Notes: generated from the sequence alone by a model not told the origin. Counted from the stretch's first letter, positions 1 through 5,910 are shown. The stretch: DNA of 6,423 bases from Alistipes sp. (GCA_028691095.1 JAQUZZ010000090.1:1-6423), one strand, 5' to 3'. Numbers and translations: made by a program.

Positions 1-807
1 CCCACCCTCTTTACCTTCGGCCCGCTCGAAGTCCGATACTATGGCTTGATGTGGGCTTTAGCCTTAGGACTCAGTGCCTACATCTTCAGCAACCTGATTA
101 AACGCGAGGGGTATAGCGAAAAGATATTCGATTCGATCTTTTGGTACGGCGTACTCTCCACCATCATCGGTGCACGAGTGGGTCACTGCCTCTTCTACGA
201 CCCGGGCTATTACCTGACCCATCCCATCGAGATTCTCTATATTCACCAAGGAGGATTGGCCAGCCACGGTGCAGCCATCGGACTGTTGGTGGGACTATGG
301 CTCTTCTCGCGCAAAAACAAGATGTCCTACCTCTGGGCGTTGGATCGGATCACGATTGCCGTGTGCATCTCCGGAGCGCTGGTGCGTATCGGCAATCTCA
401 TGAACTCCGAGATCTACGGTACCGTAACCTCGCTGCCTTGGGGCTTCATCTTCGTTCGCAACCAGGAGACACTCCCCATGCACCCCACGCAACTCTACGA
501 GGCCTTCTTCTACTTCTTGCTTTTCGGCCTACTTTGCTGGATGTATTATCGTCGCAATCTCGCCCACACGCGACAGGGCTTTATGTTCGGCATCTTCCTG
601 ATCGCATTGTTCGGATTCCGCTTCTTCGTGGAGTTCATCAAGAATCCGCAAGAGGAGTTTGAGCGCAACATGATGCTCGATATGGGTCAATGGCTGAGTA
701 TCCCCTTTGTGATTTTAGGGGTTGTCATTCTCTATCGCTCCCTACGTCGGCCATCCACCCCTGTGCCGGCGGCCAAGACGAAACACACTTCGCATAAAAA
801 CGCTTAA
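1..807 (+). CDS. lgt: Prolipoprotein diacylglyceryl transferase Lgt (5' end missing)
   Basis: Inner-membrane enzyme that transfers diacylglycerol from phosphatidylglycerol to the lipobox cysteine of prolipoproteins, the first step of lipoprotein maturation. The frame is open from base 1 and starts with PTLFTFGPLEVRYYGLMWA, the usual N-terminal Lgt segment, so only about 10-15 residues and the start codon lie upstream. Family signatures follow in order: GARVGHCLFY; HQGGLASHGAAIG with the conserved His at 265-267; VRIGNLMNSEIYG, whose Arg (385-387), Asn (394-396) and Glu (409-411) match the E. coli R143/N146/E151 set; HPTQLYEA; and GFRFFVEFIKNPQ, containing the late essential Arg. Several hydrophobic membrane segments are evident. 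The C-terminal tail (RRPSTPVPAAKTKHTSHKNA) is basic and probably cytoplasmic. The stop is 11 bp before the next gene, so the two are probably co-transcribed. The promoter is outside the window. Identity is very secure; nothing looks degenerate. Confidence 0.97.
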   Translation, partial: PTLFTFGPLEVRYYGLMWALALGLSAYIFSNLIKREGYSEKIFDSIFWYGVLSTIIGARVGHCLFYDPGYYLTHPIEILYIHQGGLASHGAAIGLLVGLWLFSRKNKMSYLWALDRITIAVCISGALVRIGNLMNSEIYGTVTSLPWGFIFVRNQETLPMHPTQLYEAFFYFLLFGLLCWMYYRRNLAHTRQGFMFGIFLIALFGFRFFVEFIKNPQEEFERNMMLDMGQWLSIPFVILGVVILYRSLRRPSTPVPAAKTKHTSHKNA

Positions 808-818
808 TCCATACCCCT

Positions 819-1751
819 ATGGACCCTATCAGCAGCCTTATATTCCATGCACTGACCAATCGGCAGGGCGTGATTCTTCCAGGCATCGGAGCCCTTTATG
901 TGACCGTAGCCCCCGCCGTCATGCGCACCCCGGGAACCATTCTTCCTCCGGAGAATCGCGTGGAGCTCACCTCGGAACAGAACACGTCACTCCCCCATAT
1001 CTTCACCCTAATCGCCGAACAACGGCGCATCAACCTCGAACAAGCGCAAGAGATCTACTACCAGTGGTTGGCAGGGGTGTGCTCGGAGAGAGGGGTCACC
1101 ATCACTTCGGTGGGTTCGATTGTCGAGGGCGTCTTTACACCCGATCCCACACTCTTGGGCGTGCTGAATCCCGGCAAGATCGAGCCCGTGAAGTTACCCG
1201 CTCAGGTCGACTCCAAACAGATTGGATGGTGGATTGCAGGAGGGGTCGTGGCCGGCATCGTGATTGCAGCCGGGCTTATTACGCTCCTTGAACTCAACAA
1301 TGGATCGAAAGATCCCGCCGAACACTTCTTCGCACCCACCCCACACGAGAACGTCGCACCCGCCACACCTCAGGCCGTTACGCCCCCTGCAACAGACTCG
1401 ATGCCGATCACCGACTCGACTCAAACGCCCGCAGCAGCAGCCACTCAGGACACCTCGGCATCTGTTGCTCCGCAGGCTCCCGCTGTGTCGGCGTCCTCGG
1501 TTGCAGCCCCTGCTTCGCAAACCCTCTACTATGTAGTTGTCGGAACATACAGCAACATGGAGAACGCCGACAAATTCATTCGTGAAGCGCAACGGATCGA
1601 CGCCTCGCTCACCTACACCAAGCGGACGCAACCGAGCAGCCGCGTCGTGGTCTCGGTCTTCCACTCTCCGATTCAGAGCGAAGCCTCGCAATTCCAACAC
1701 AAAATTGCCGACAAATTCACTGACGCTTGGGTCTTGAAGGTAAAGCCTTAA
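819..1751 (+). CDS. HU-CCDC81 and SPOR domain-containing membrane protein
   Basis: 310-residue predicted bitopic inner-membrane protein. Residues 1-115 resemble the prokaryotic CCDC81-type HU-like region found in Bacteroidota (MDPISSLIFHAL, then QGVILPGIGALYV and GVTITSVGSIV). A single hydrophobic segment (about 135-158, WWIAGGVVAGIVIAAGLITL) follows. Residues 165-235 are a low-complexity Ala/Thr/Pro/Ser linker, and 236-310 form a SPOR domain (YYVVVGTYSNMENADKF near its start, DAWVLKVKP at the end). SPOR domains bind glycan strands lacking stem peptides, typically at division sites. The N-terminal part would be cytoplasmic and the SPOR part periplasmic, so the protein could link the cytoplasm to septal peptidoglycan; this role is inferred. 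The ATG at 819 follows lgt by 11 bp and opens directly into the HU-like motif. It has no strong Shine-Dalgarno sequence, as is normal for the phylum. A terminator follows the stop. The architecture call is firm; the exact function is not known to me. Confidence 0.9.
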   Translation: MDPISSLIFHALTNRQGVILPGIGALYVTVAPAVMRTPGTILPPENRVELTSEQNTSLPHIFTLIAEQRRINLEQAQEIYYQWLAGVCSERGVTITSVGSIVEGVFTPDPTLLGVLNPGKIEPVKLPAQVDSKQIGWWIAGGVVAGIVIAAGLITLLELNNGSKDPAEHFFAPTPHENVAPATPQAVTPPATDSMPITDSTQTPAAAATQDTSASVAPQAPAVSASSVAAPASQTLYYVVVGTYSNMENADKFIREAQRIDASLTYTKRTQPSSRVVVSVFHSPIQSEASQFQHKIADKFTDAWVLKVKP

Positions 1752-1764
1752 GTCGGAATAGACC

Positions 1765-1781
1765 GGAGGGATTACCCCTCC
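1765..1781 (+). other. Small hairpin just after the HU/SPOR gene
   Basis: GGAGGG (1765-1770) and CCCTCC (1776-1781) form a perfect 6-bp stem with loop ATTAC, 13 bp after the stop codon and 5 bp before the large terminator stem. It has no T-tract of its own. It may be a 3'-end stabiliser or an accessory part of the terminator; it could also be chance. Confidence 0.35.
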
Positions 1782-1786
1782 ATACA

Positions 1787-1837
1787 TTACGAAAACGCCT
1801 CCGCATCCATCTTTGGGATGCGGAGGCATTTTCGTAA
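1787..1837. terminator. Bidirectional intrinsic terminator in the convergent gap
   Basis: Two 22-nt arms (1787-1808 and 1816-1837) are complementary at 21 of 22 positions around the 7-nt loop ATCTTTG. The single odd pair is C1796 opposite A1828: a mismatch in plus-strand RNA but a G-U wobble in minus-strand RNA. The GC-rich core GCCTCCGCATCC/GGATGCGGAGGC is flanked by AAAA on the left and TTTT on the right, giving a U-tract after the core in both directions. It lies 36 bp after the HU/SPOR stop and is also placed to stop transcription coming from the minus-strand peptidase gene. Confidence 0.88.
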
Positions 1838-2133
1838 CATCCGTCCGCAACAACTCCCAGTCCACCAAAGAGGCGCACCCAAAACGGGACTATTTCAAAA
1901 AGCGGGTCTAAGGATAGATGCCAACAAGACGCCCCCCAACTCACACGACAAAATGAGGCAACACGGAGTGGGGGAAAAGCAATTCACCCACGCCACAAAT
2001 TTGCAGCGTGGGTGAACGTATGATTTTAGGTTTGGTCTCTGCGTCAGACCCGATTCGGCCTCTTCCTTAGAGCGAAAGGATTTTTGCTCCAGCGCACACA
2101 CTCCCTTCTTCGCCTCTCAACCAAGCCGGAGGT
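1838..2133. other. Convergent intergenic region without a supportable gene
   Basis: These 296 bases separate the 3' ends of the HU/SPOR gene (+) and the M23 gene (-). No open frame here has a recognisable protein motif or convincing start. The visible content is a perfect 11-bp inverted repeat (1983-2016, listed separately); a small inverted repeat GGTCT/AGACC (2034-2038 and 2046-2050); a perfect match to the Bacteroidota -7 element on the plus strand, TAGGTTTG at 2027-2034; and a weak TCCTT/AAGGA hairpin followed by TTTTT (2064-2085). These could mark a short unannotated RNA, but none alone is decisive. Confidence 0.5.
1983..2016 (-). terminator. Probable terminator of the M23 lipoprotein gene
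   Basis: Perfect 11-nt arms TTCACCCACGC (1983-1993) and GCGTGGGTGAA (2006-2016) enclose a 12-nt loop that itself contains the palindrome CAAATTTG. In the minus-strand transcript the stem is followed by TTGCTTTTCC, a weak U-tract. It lies about 118 bp beyond the stop of the minus-strand gene at 2134, a plausible distance for its 3' end, with the stronger bidirectional stem at 1787-1837 as backup. It could also act as an mRNA-stabilising 3' hairpin. Confidence 0.55.
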
Positions 2134-3246
2134 TTATTTCACTCTGAGTTTCTGTTTGATCTGCAAGACAGAGGTCGATTTCAAGCCATTGAGCGCGCAC
2201 AATTTCGGAACGGTAGTCGAGTAACGTCGCGCAATATGCGAAAGCGTCTCCCCGCTTTTGACATAATGATACTGCTTGGAGGCGATGGAGGAGGTCGGTT
2301 TCTTCGTTGCAGAGGAGGTGGATTTCGCCGTTGAAGCCGTCAGCACCGACGAGGTAGCCTTCGACTCTTCGGATGCCAAATTTTCAGGCGTTGGCATATA
2401 CCCCACCTGCTCTTTGATGGAGACGCGAATCTGCCCCCCTCGATTGTAACAGTAGAGGGTGTTTGCCTCCTTGAGACATCGATTCTCGGTATCCAAGACC
2501 CACGTAGGATTGATCGGCTCTCCGGCAATCCGAATCTCAAAATGGAGATGCTCGGTTGTGGCTCGACCGGTGCGTCCCGCCAGACCGATCGGGGCTCCAG
2601 CCTCCACCACATCGTTCACTGAGACCAAATTGCGAGACTGATGCGCATAGACACTCTCCATGCCGTTATAGTGTCGAATCACGATGATATTGCCATATCC
2701 GCTGTACGGCTTAGCCATACGCACCACGCCCGGCCATGCAGCGCGAATCGTGTCATGAGGCACCGCCTTGATGTCGACGCCCGAATGGAACGACCGACCC
2801 CGATACCCATACGACGAGATCAACTTGCCGGGATAGGGATAGCAAAACTCCTTGGAGAGATCACCTACCGCGATCTGCAACTCCCCACTCCCAGGGAAGG
2901 GGTTATTCGACTGCTGCGAGATACGCACATTGGCACTCTCGGTGGCCGAAAACTGCATTTTCGGACGCTCCGTCACGACGGGCTGTTGCGCCTGAATCTT
3001 GGCCTGCATGGAGGCGCTCTTGTCCAACCGATAGGGGTTCACCGGTTCGACGGTTTCGGGAATCACCTCCTCAGCCTTCTGATCCTGCAACAACGGCTCG
3101 GGGCGCGGAGTGGAGGAGGCAGACGCAGTTACCGTTTTGGAGGGAGTTTTTTTCTCTCTATCCATTCCGAGGAATGATTTGGTTGCCGTACATCCCACCA
3201 ACATCATTCCAACCATCATCGAACACCCTATTGTATAAATATTCAT
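2134..3246 (-). CDS. M23 family metallopeptidase lipoprotein with C-terminal LysM
   Basis: 370-residue predicted peptidoglycan endopeptidase lipoprotein. I start at the ATG at 3246-3244 because it opens directly into a short hydrophobic signal ending in lipobox LVGC (lipidated Cys19); an in-frame start 15 codons upstream would bury the signal. Residues 20-130 are a variable, Ser/Pro/Glu-rich spacer. About 135-250 is the M23 (LytM-type) domain with the full zinc and catalytic set: HSGVD (His154, Asp158), YAHQS (His202) and HLHFE (His233, His235), so it is probably active. A Ser/Thr/Ala/Lys linker (about 290-325) leads to one LysM domain (326-370, starting YHYVKSGETLSHIARRY), which binds GlcNAc-containing glycan. 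It probably faces the periplasm, anchored to the outer membrane; no acidic cluster after Cys19 suggests surface export. Being a lipoprotein, it is a predicted substrate of Lgt. It resembles the MepM/NlpD group, but an orthologue name would be overreach. Transcribed alone. Confidence 0.92.
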   Translation of the reverse strand: MNIYTIGCSMMVGMMLVGCTATKSFLGMDREKKTPSKTVTASASSTPRPEPLLQDQKAEEVIPETVEPVNPYRLDKSASMQAKIQAQQPVVTERPKMQFSATESANVRISQQSNNPFPGSGELQIAVGDLSKEFCYPYPGKLISSYGYRGRSFHSGVDIKAVPHDTIRAAWPGVVRMAKPYSGYGNIIVIRHYNGMESVYAHQSRNLVSVNDVVEAGAPIGLAGRTGRATTEHLHFEIRIAGEPINPTWVLDTENRCLKEANTLYCYNRGGQIRVSIKEQVGYMPTPENLASEESKATSSVLTASTAKSTSSATKKPTSSIASKQYHYVKSGETLSHIARRYSTTVPKLCALNGLKSTSVLQIKQKLRVK

Positions 3247-3566
3247 AGAATTACAATTTATAAAAACACGAAAAACTTGTGAACCCTCCACGAAGAAAAC
3301 CTTCGGAAAGAATCACCCACAGACCCATGCAAAGCGAAACCTCGTTCGACCTTTATTTCAACCCCGTTGGGGGTATTCTACCGACCGAGCTTCACTGTAT
3401 TGCGGTATAACGGTATAAAATTAAATATTATTTCCCAAAAATCCATATTTTATCCTTAATTCATCTTAAAATCATCAAAAACAGGCTCTTCTCCACCCAA
3501 CCAATCGAGGGAAATCATCCATCCTTAGCATCGGCAATTCTAATAGAAAGGAAGTGAAGTATACAA
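3247..3566 (-). promoter_or_regulatory. Upstream region of the M23 gene, promoter not pinned down
   Basis: 320 bases with no supportable gene. The stretch 3400-3480 is strikingly AT-rich and is the likeliest promoter area. On the minus strand a TTTTTG (3434-3439) is followed about 18 bases later by TATACCG, a poor match to TAnnTTTG, so I do not claim exact boxes. The plus strand shows CGGTATAA twice in tandem (3403-3410, 3411-3418), read as TTATACCG twice on the coding side, and a small hairpin ACCCC/GGGGT (3361-3365, 3370-3374). If transcription starts near 3400 the leader would be about 150 nt. The last bases before the start codon are A/T-rich, without a Shine-Dalgarno sequence. Confidence 0.4.
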
Positions 3567-3701
3567 AACGTGCGTTTTGCGGATTGACCCGTAGCCGCTG
3601 CATCGGACGCGCCGGGCATCCTTCAATCCGCAAAATACCGCAGACCCGCTCCTCCCCCAACGGTGTGGGGGAGGTTGGGAGGGGGTTATCGAAACAAAAA
3701 G

Positions 3702-3720
3702 AGGCTTTTGAAAAAAGCCT
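3702..3720 (-). terminator. Terminator-like hairpin in repeat unit 1
   Basis: AGGCTTTT (3702-3709) and AAAAGCCT (3713-3720) form an 8-bp stem with loop GAA. In minus-strand RNA the stem is followed by CTTTTTGTTTC, a good U-tract. This is the direction of readthrough from katA towards the M23 gene. Whether it is used is inferred. Confidence 0.55.
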
Positions 3721-3857
3721 TTAACGTGCGTCTTGCGGATTGACCCGTAGCCGCTGCATTGGACGCGCAGGGCATCCTTCAAGCCGCAAAATACCGCAGA
3801 CCCGCTCCTCCCCCAACGGTGTGGAGGAGGTTGGGAGGGGGTTATCGAAACAAAAAG

Positions 3858-3876
3858 AGGCTTTTGAAAAAAGCCT
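3858..3876 (-). terminator. Terminator-like hairpin in repeat unit 2
   Basis: Identical copy, 156 bp further right, of the 8-bp stem AGGCTTTT/AAAAGCCT with the same minus-strand CTTTTTG tail. The hairpin is unchanged although unit 2 carries about five substitutions elsewhere. Confidence 0.55.
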
Positions 3877-4013
3877 TTAACGTGCGTTTTGCGGATTGAC
3901 CCACAACCGCTGCATCGGACGCGCCGGGCATCCTTCAATCTGCAAAATACCGCAGACCCGCTCCTCCCCCAACGGTGTGGGGGAGGTTGGGAGGGGGTTA
4001 TCGAAACAAAAAG

Positions 4014-4032
4014 AGGCTTTTGAAAAAAGCCT
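4014..4032 (-). terminator. Terminator-like hairpin in repeat unit 3
   Basis: Third identical copy of the AGGCTTTT/AAAAGCCT stem with the minus-strand CTTTTTG tail. It is the first that RNA polymerase would meet after passing the katA terminator and the partial fourth unit. Confidence 0.55.
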
Positions 4033-4114
4033 TTAACGTGCGTTTTGCGGATTGCCCCGTAGCTGCTGCATTGGACGCGCCGGGCATCCTTCAATCCGCA
4101 AAACGCACGTTAAA
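4032..4114. repeat. Terminal unit closed by a perfect 23-bp inverted repeat
   Basis: Arms 4032-4054 and 4092-4114 are exact reverse complements over 23 nt, starting TTTAACGTGCG on the left and ending CGCACGTTAAA on the right, around a 37-nt centre. In units 1-3 only the inner 13 nt of the right arm are present, after which the sequence changes to TACCGCAGACCC. Unit 4 may therefore be the intact palindromic core (83 bp) from which the longer units derive, or a fusion with another copy. I see no clear target-site duplication. Confidence 0.8.
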
Positions 4115-4140
4115 AGGGCAGAGAGTTACTCTCTGCCCTT
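4114..4140 (-). terminator. Intrinsic terminator of katA
   Basis: Perfect 13-nt arms AAGGGCAGAGAGT (4114-4126) and ACTCTCTGCCCTT (4128-4140) leave one central base, so the real loop is about GTTAC. In the minus-strand transcript the stem is followed by TTTTAACG. It lies about 125 bp past the katA stop. The plus-strand side has GCAATTTTT after the stem, so it could work in both directions. Confidence 0.85.
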
Positions 4141-4265
4141 GCAATTTTTGGTATCCGCTCGCGGCTTCACTCAACGAAGCAACCTCCACGCATACCGGAT
4201 TCTGTGCCTTATGAGGTAGACTGGCATGCGGATGCGTTCATTGGTGAATCCATCGCACGATCGGC
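4141..4265 (-). other. katA 3' untranslated region with a possible stem
   Basis: 125 bases between the katA stop and its terminator, with no gene visible. An imperfect outer stem GGTATCCG/CGCATACC (4150-4157, 4189-4196, one mismatch) encloses an inner GCTTC/GAAGC stem (4164-4168, 4176-4180). It could be a structured 3' UTR element or part of a dispersed repeat; a tRNA or known ncRNA fold is not apparent. Confidence 0.35.
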
Positions 4266-5765
4266 CTACTGTGCGGCCTGTTGATCCTCTTTCTGTTGAC
4301 GCTCCACCTCTTGGATCAAAGCCGTCTCGGAGAGTTTCAAGGCCTTGGCAATGCCTTTACCACAGCAAGGATCGGCCTGAAAGAAGCGTGCGGCTGCCCG
4401 CAACTGAATCTCCTGAGGTACTCCCTCCATCGACTCTGCTGCATTCGCAATGGTGCGCGCCTGTTCGTCGGCCGGCATCAGGCGGAACAAAGCTCCCGGC
4501 TGCGAGTAGTAGTCGGTATCCTCTCTGTGATTGTAGGCATAGGCGGCACCCTCCAACGCCAACGGAGGCTCACCCACACTGCGATCTTCAACGGGCCCTC
4601 CGAAGCTATTGGGTTGATAATTGACATCTCCTGCGCCGTTGGCATCAAATCGCATCATGCCGTCTCGATGGTAGTTGTGCACCGGACAACGCGAGGCATT
4701 GATCGGTAGGCTCTCAAAATTGGCTCCCAAGCGATAACGATGTGCATCGCCATACGCGAATAGGCGTCCTTGCAACATCTTGTCGGGCGAGAAGCCGATG
4801 CCCGGTACCACGTTGGCCGGATTGAAAGCAGCCTGCTCCACCTCCGCAAAGTAGTTGCTCGGATTACGGTTCAGCTCCAGAATACCCACCTCCTGCAACG
4901 GATAGTCGGCATGGGGCCAAACTTTCGTCAGGTCGAACGGATTGATCCGATAGCTCTTGGCATCCGCCTCGGGCATAATCTGCACATACATCTTCCAACG
5001 CGGAAAATCACCTTGTGCAATATGGTCGTAAAGATCACGCTGCGAAGCCTCTCGATCCTTGGAGACGATTTTTTCGGCCTCGGCATTGGTCAAGCAAGCG
5101 ATTCCCTGCATGGTTTTCAGGTGAAACTTCACCCAGAAGCGTTCGTTCTGTGCATTGATGAAACTGAACGTATGACTCCCGAAGCCGTGCATCTGGCGCA
5201 AGCTCTTCGGAATACCGCGATCGCTCATGAGGATCATCACCTGATGCAGGGTCTCCGGCGACAGACTCCAGAAATCCCACGCCGCCGTTGCACTCCGCAG
5301 ATTGGTTCGCGGATCGCGCTTTTGGGTGTGAATAAAATCGGGGAACTTCAACGGATCGCGGATAAAGAAGACCGGCGTGTTGTTGCCTACCAGATCCCAG
5401 TTTCCCTCATCGGTGTAGAATTTGATTGCGAATCCGCGCACATCGCGCTCCGTATCGGCTGCGCCACGCTCTCCGGCTACCGTCGAGAAACGAAGGAATA
5501 GATCGGTTTGCTTGCCCACGGTGGCAAAGATGGAGGCTTTGGTGTACGCCGTAATATCCTGGGTGACAGTAAAGGTTCCAAACGCAGCGGATCCCTTGGC
5601 ATGCACCACACGTTCAGGGATTCGCTCACGGGTAAAGTGAGCCAGCTTCTCCATGAACCACACGTTCTGCAACAGCATCGGCCCATGAGGCCCTGCCGTC
5701 TGCACATTTTGATTCTCTGACACCGGAGCTCCCGCATCGGTTGTCAATCCTTTCTTGTTTTCCAT
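4266..5765 (-). CDS. katA: Monofunctional heme catalase
   Basis: Converts hydrogen peroxide to water and oxygen; cytoplasmic, probably tetrameric. The 499-residue length fits small-subunit (clade-3-like) catalases of anaerobic and facultative Bacteroidota. Key residues are all present: distal His55 in [12 protein letters not shown], Asn128 in [15 protein letters not shown], and the proximal heme ligand Tyr338 in [14 protein letters not shown] with Arg334 beside it. The spacings His55-Asn128 (73) and His55-Tyr338 (283) equal those of human catalase (75/148/358). The catalase core spans about 8-390 and the C-terminal catalase-related helical domain about 415-480. The ATG at 5765-5763 starts with [15 protein letters not shown], a normal N-terminus, preceded by TTAGGGCT. 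It is transcribed alone: own promoter upstream, terminator at 4114-4140. One oddity is the adjacent cysteine pair Cys467-Cys468 where I expect Glu-Tyr or similar. The symbol follows common usage; katB is used for some Bacteroides homologues. Confidence 0.97.
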   Translation of the reverse strand: MENKKGLTTDAGAPVSENQNVQTAGPHGPMLLQNVWFMEKLAHFTRERIPERVVHAKGSAAFGTFTVTQDITAYTKASIFATVGKQTDLFLRFSTVAGERGAADTERDVRGFAIKFYTDEGNWDLVGNNTPVFFIRDPLKFPDFIHTQKRDPRTNLRSATAAWDFWSLSPETLHQVMILMSDRGIPKSLRQMHGFGSHTFSFINAQNERFWVKFHLKTMQGIACLTNAEAEKIVSKDREASQRDLYDHIAQGDFPRWKMYVQIMPEADAKSYRINPFDLTKVWPHADYPLQEVGILELNRNPSNYFAEVEQAAFNPANVVPGIGFSPDKMLQGRLFAYGDAHRYRLGANFESLPINASRCPVHNYHRDGMMRFDANGAGDVNYQPNSFGGPVEDRSVGEPPLALEGAAYAYNHREDTDYYSQPGALFRLMPADEQARTIANAAESMEGVPQEIQLRAAARFFQADPCCGKGIAKALKLSETALIQEVERQQKEDQQAAQ

Positions 5766-5840
5766 AGCCCTAATTTTTTGAAGCGGTGAATCGTTTTTTT
5801 CAAAAGATACCTGTGGTCATTCCTTGCTATCTTCCTGTAA

Positions 5841-5869
5841 CAAATATAGAGGAAAAAATAACAATCCAA
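5841..5869 (-). promoter_or_regulatory. Predicted katA promoter (Bacteroidota -33/-7 type)
   Basis: On the minus strand, TATATTTG (5848-5841) matches the -7 consensus TAnnTTTG exactly, and TTG (5869-5867, in GGGTTGG) lies 18 bases upstream as the -33 element. Transcription would begin near 5834, giving a leader of about 70 nt before the ATG at 5765. Box and spacing fit the known sigma-ABfr pattern; use is inferred. Confidence 0.7.
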
Positions 5870-5886
5870 CCCATTCAAGAAAAATA

Positions 5887-5901
5887 TAGGTTTCAAATCT
5901 A
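5887..5901. promoter_or_regulatory. Imperfect palindrome upstream of the katA promoter
   Basis: TAGGTTTCAAATCTA is a 15-bp palindrome with one mismatched pair, ending 17 bp upstream of the -33 element, where an activator could contact polymerase. It loosely resembles LysR-type/OxyR half-sites (ATAG...CTAT), and OxyR controls catalase in Bacteroides, but the fit to the OxyR consensus is imperfect. The same bases include TAGATTTG on the minus strand, a second -7 match without a -33 box at the right distance. Confidence 0.35.
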
Positions 5902-5910
5902 AAAACAACA

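Larger units (their letters stand above)
3567..4114. repeat. Tandem array of 156-bp units (three full, one partial)
   Basis: Units start at 3567, 3723, 3879 and 4035, each with AACGTGCG, giving an exact 156-bp period with no indels. Units 2 and 3 differ from unit 1 at about five and four positions. The fourth is cut after about 80 bp, where its sequence leaves the pattern. Each full unit contains, in order: an inverted repeat (TTTTGCGGATTGA and TCAATCCGCAAAA, 3575-3587 and 3623-3635 in unit 1); a C-run/G-run hairpin (CCTCCCCCA and TGGGGGAGG, 3651-3659 and 3666-3674); and a terminator-like hairpin near its right end. The array lies between the katA terminator and the M23 upstream region. A minus-strand frame stays open through it because 156 is a multiple of 3, but I consider it non-coding. 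It looks like a locally amplified intergenic palindromic element; the family is unknown to me. Confidence 0.93.

Noticed and set aside
1194..1868. A 224-codon minus-strand open frame opposite the HU/SPOR gene.
   Set aside because: It runs across the terminator stem and opposite the Ala/Thr/Pro linker; the Arg/Gly/Cys-rich product is typical of antisense reading of such codons.
3247..3291. A longer N-terminus for the M23 protein, starting 15 codons upstream.
   Set aside because: The extension (MEGSQVFRVFINCNS) would precede the signal peptide; starting at 3246 places the lipobox Cys at residue 19, as expected for a lipoprotein.
3540..4094. A 184-codon minus-strand open frame with a 52-residue repeat (TPSQPPPHRWGRSGSAVFC in each copy).
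   Set aside because: It is open throughout because the DNA repeat is 156 bp, a multiple of 3. It has no ATG start (only TTG), a stop codon lies just upstream in frame, terminator-like hairpins lie inside it, and the residue make-up (Arg/Pro/Ser-rich) is typical of translated GC-rich palindromes.
3567..4114. The array as a CRISPR locus.
   Set aside because: Whole 156-bp units repeat, including what would be the spacers; there are no short repeats with unique spacers and no cas genes.
3567..4114. The array as integron attC sites with cassettes.
   Set aside because: No attC core sites (GTTRRRY pairs) at the expected places, no cassette genes between palindromes, and no integrase in the window.
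4141..4265. A tRNA or small structured RNA in the katA 3' region.
   Set aside because: The paired segments (4150-4196) do not form a cloverleaf, there is no T-loop motif, and no promoter is visible nearby.
4770..5501. A 243-codon plus-strand open frame opposite katA.
   Set aside because: It is fully antisense to a catalase with all catalytic motifs intact and has no recognisable domain; it is a codon-bias shadow.
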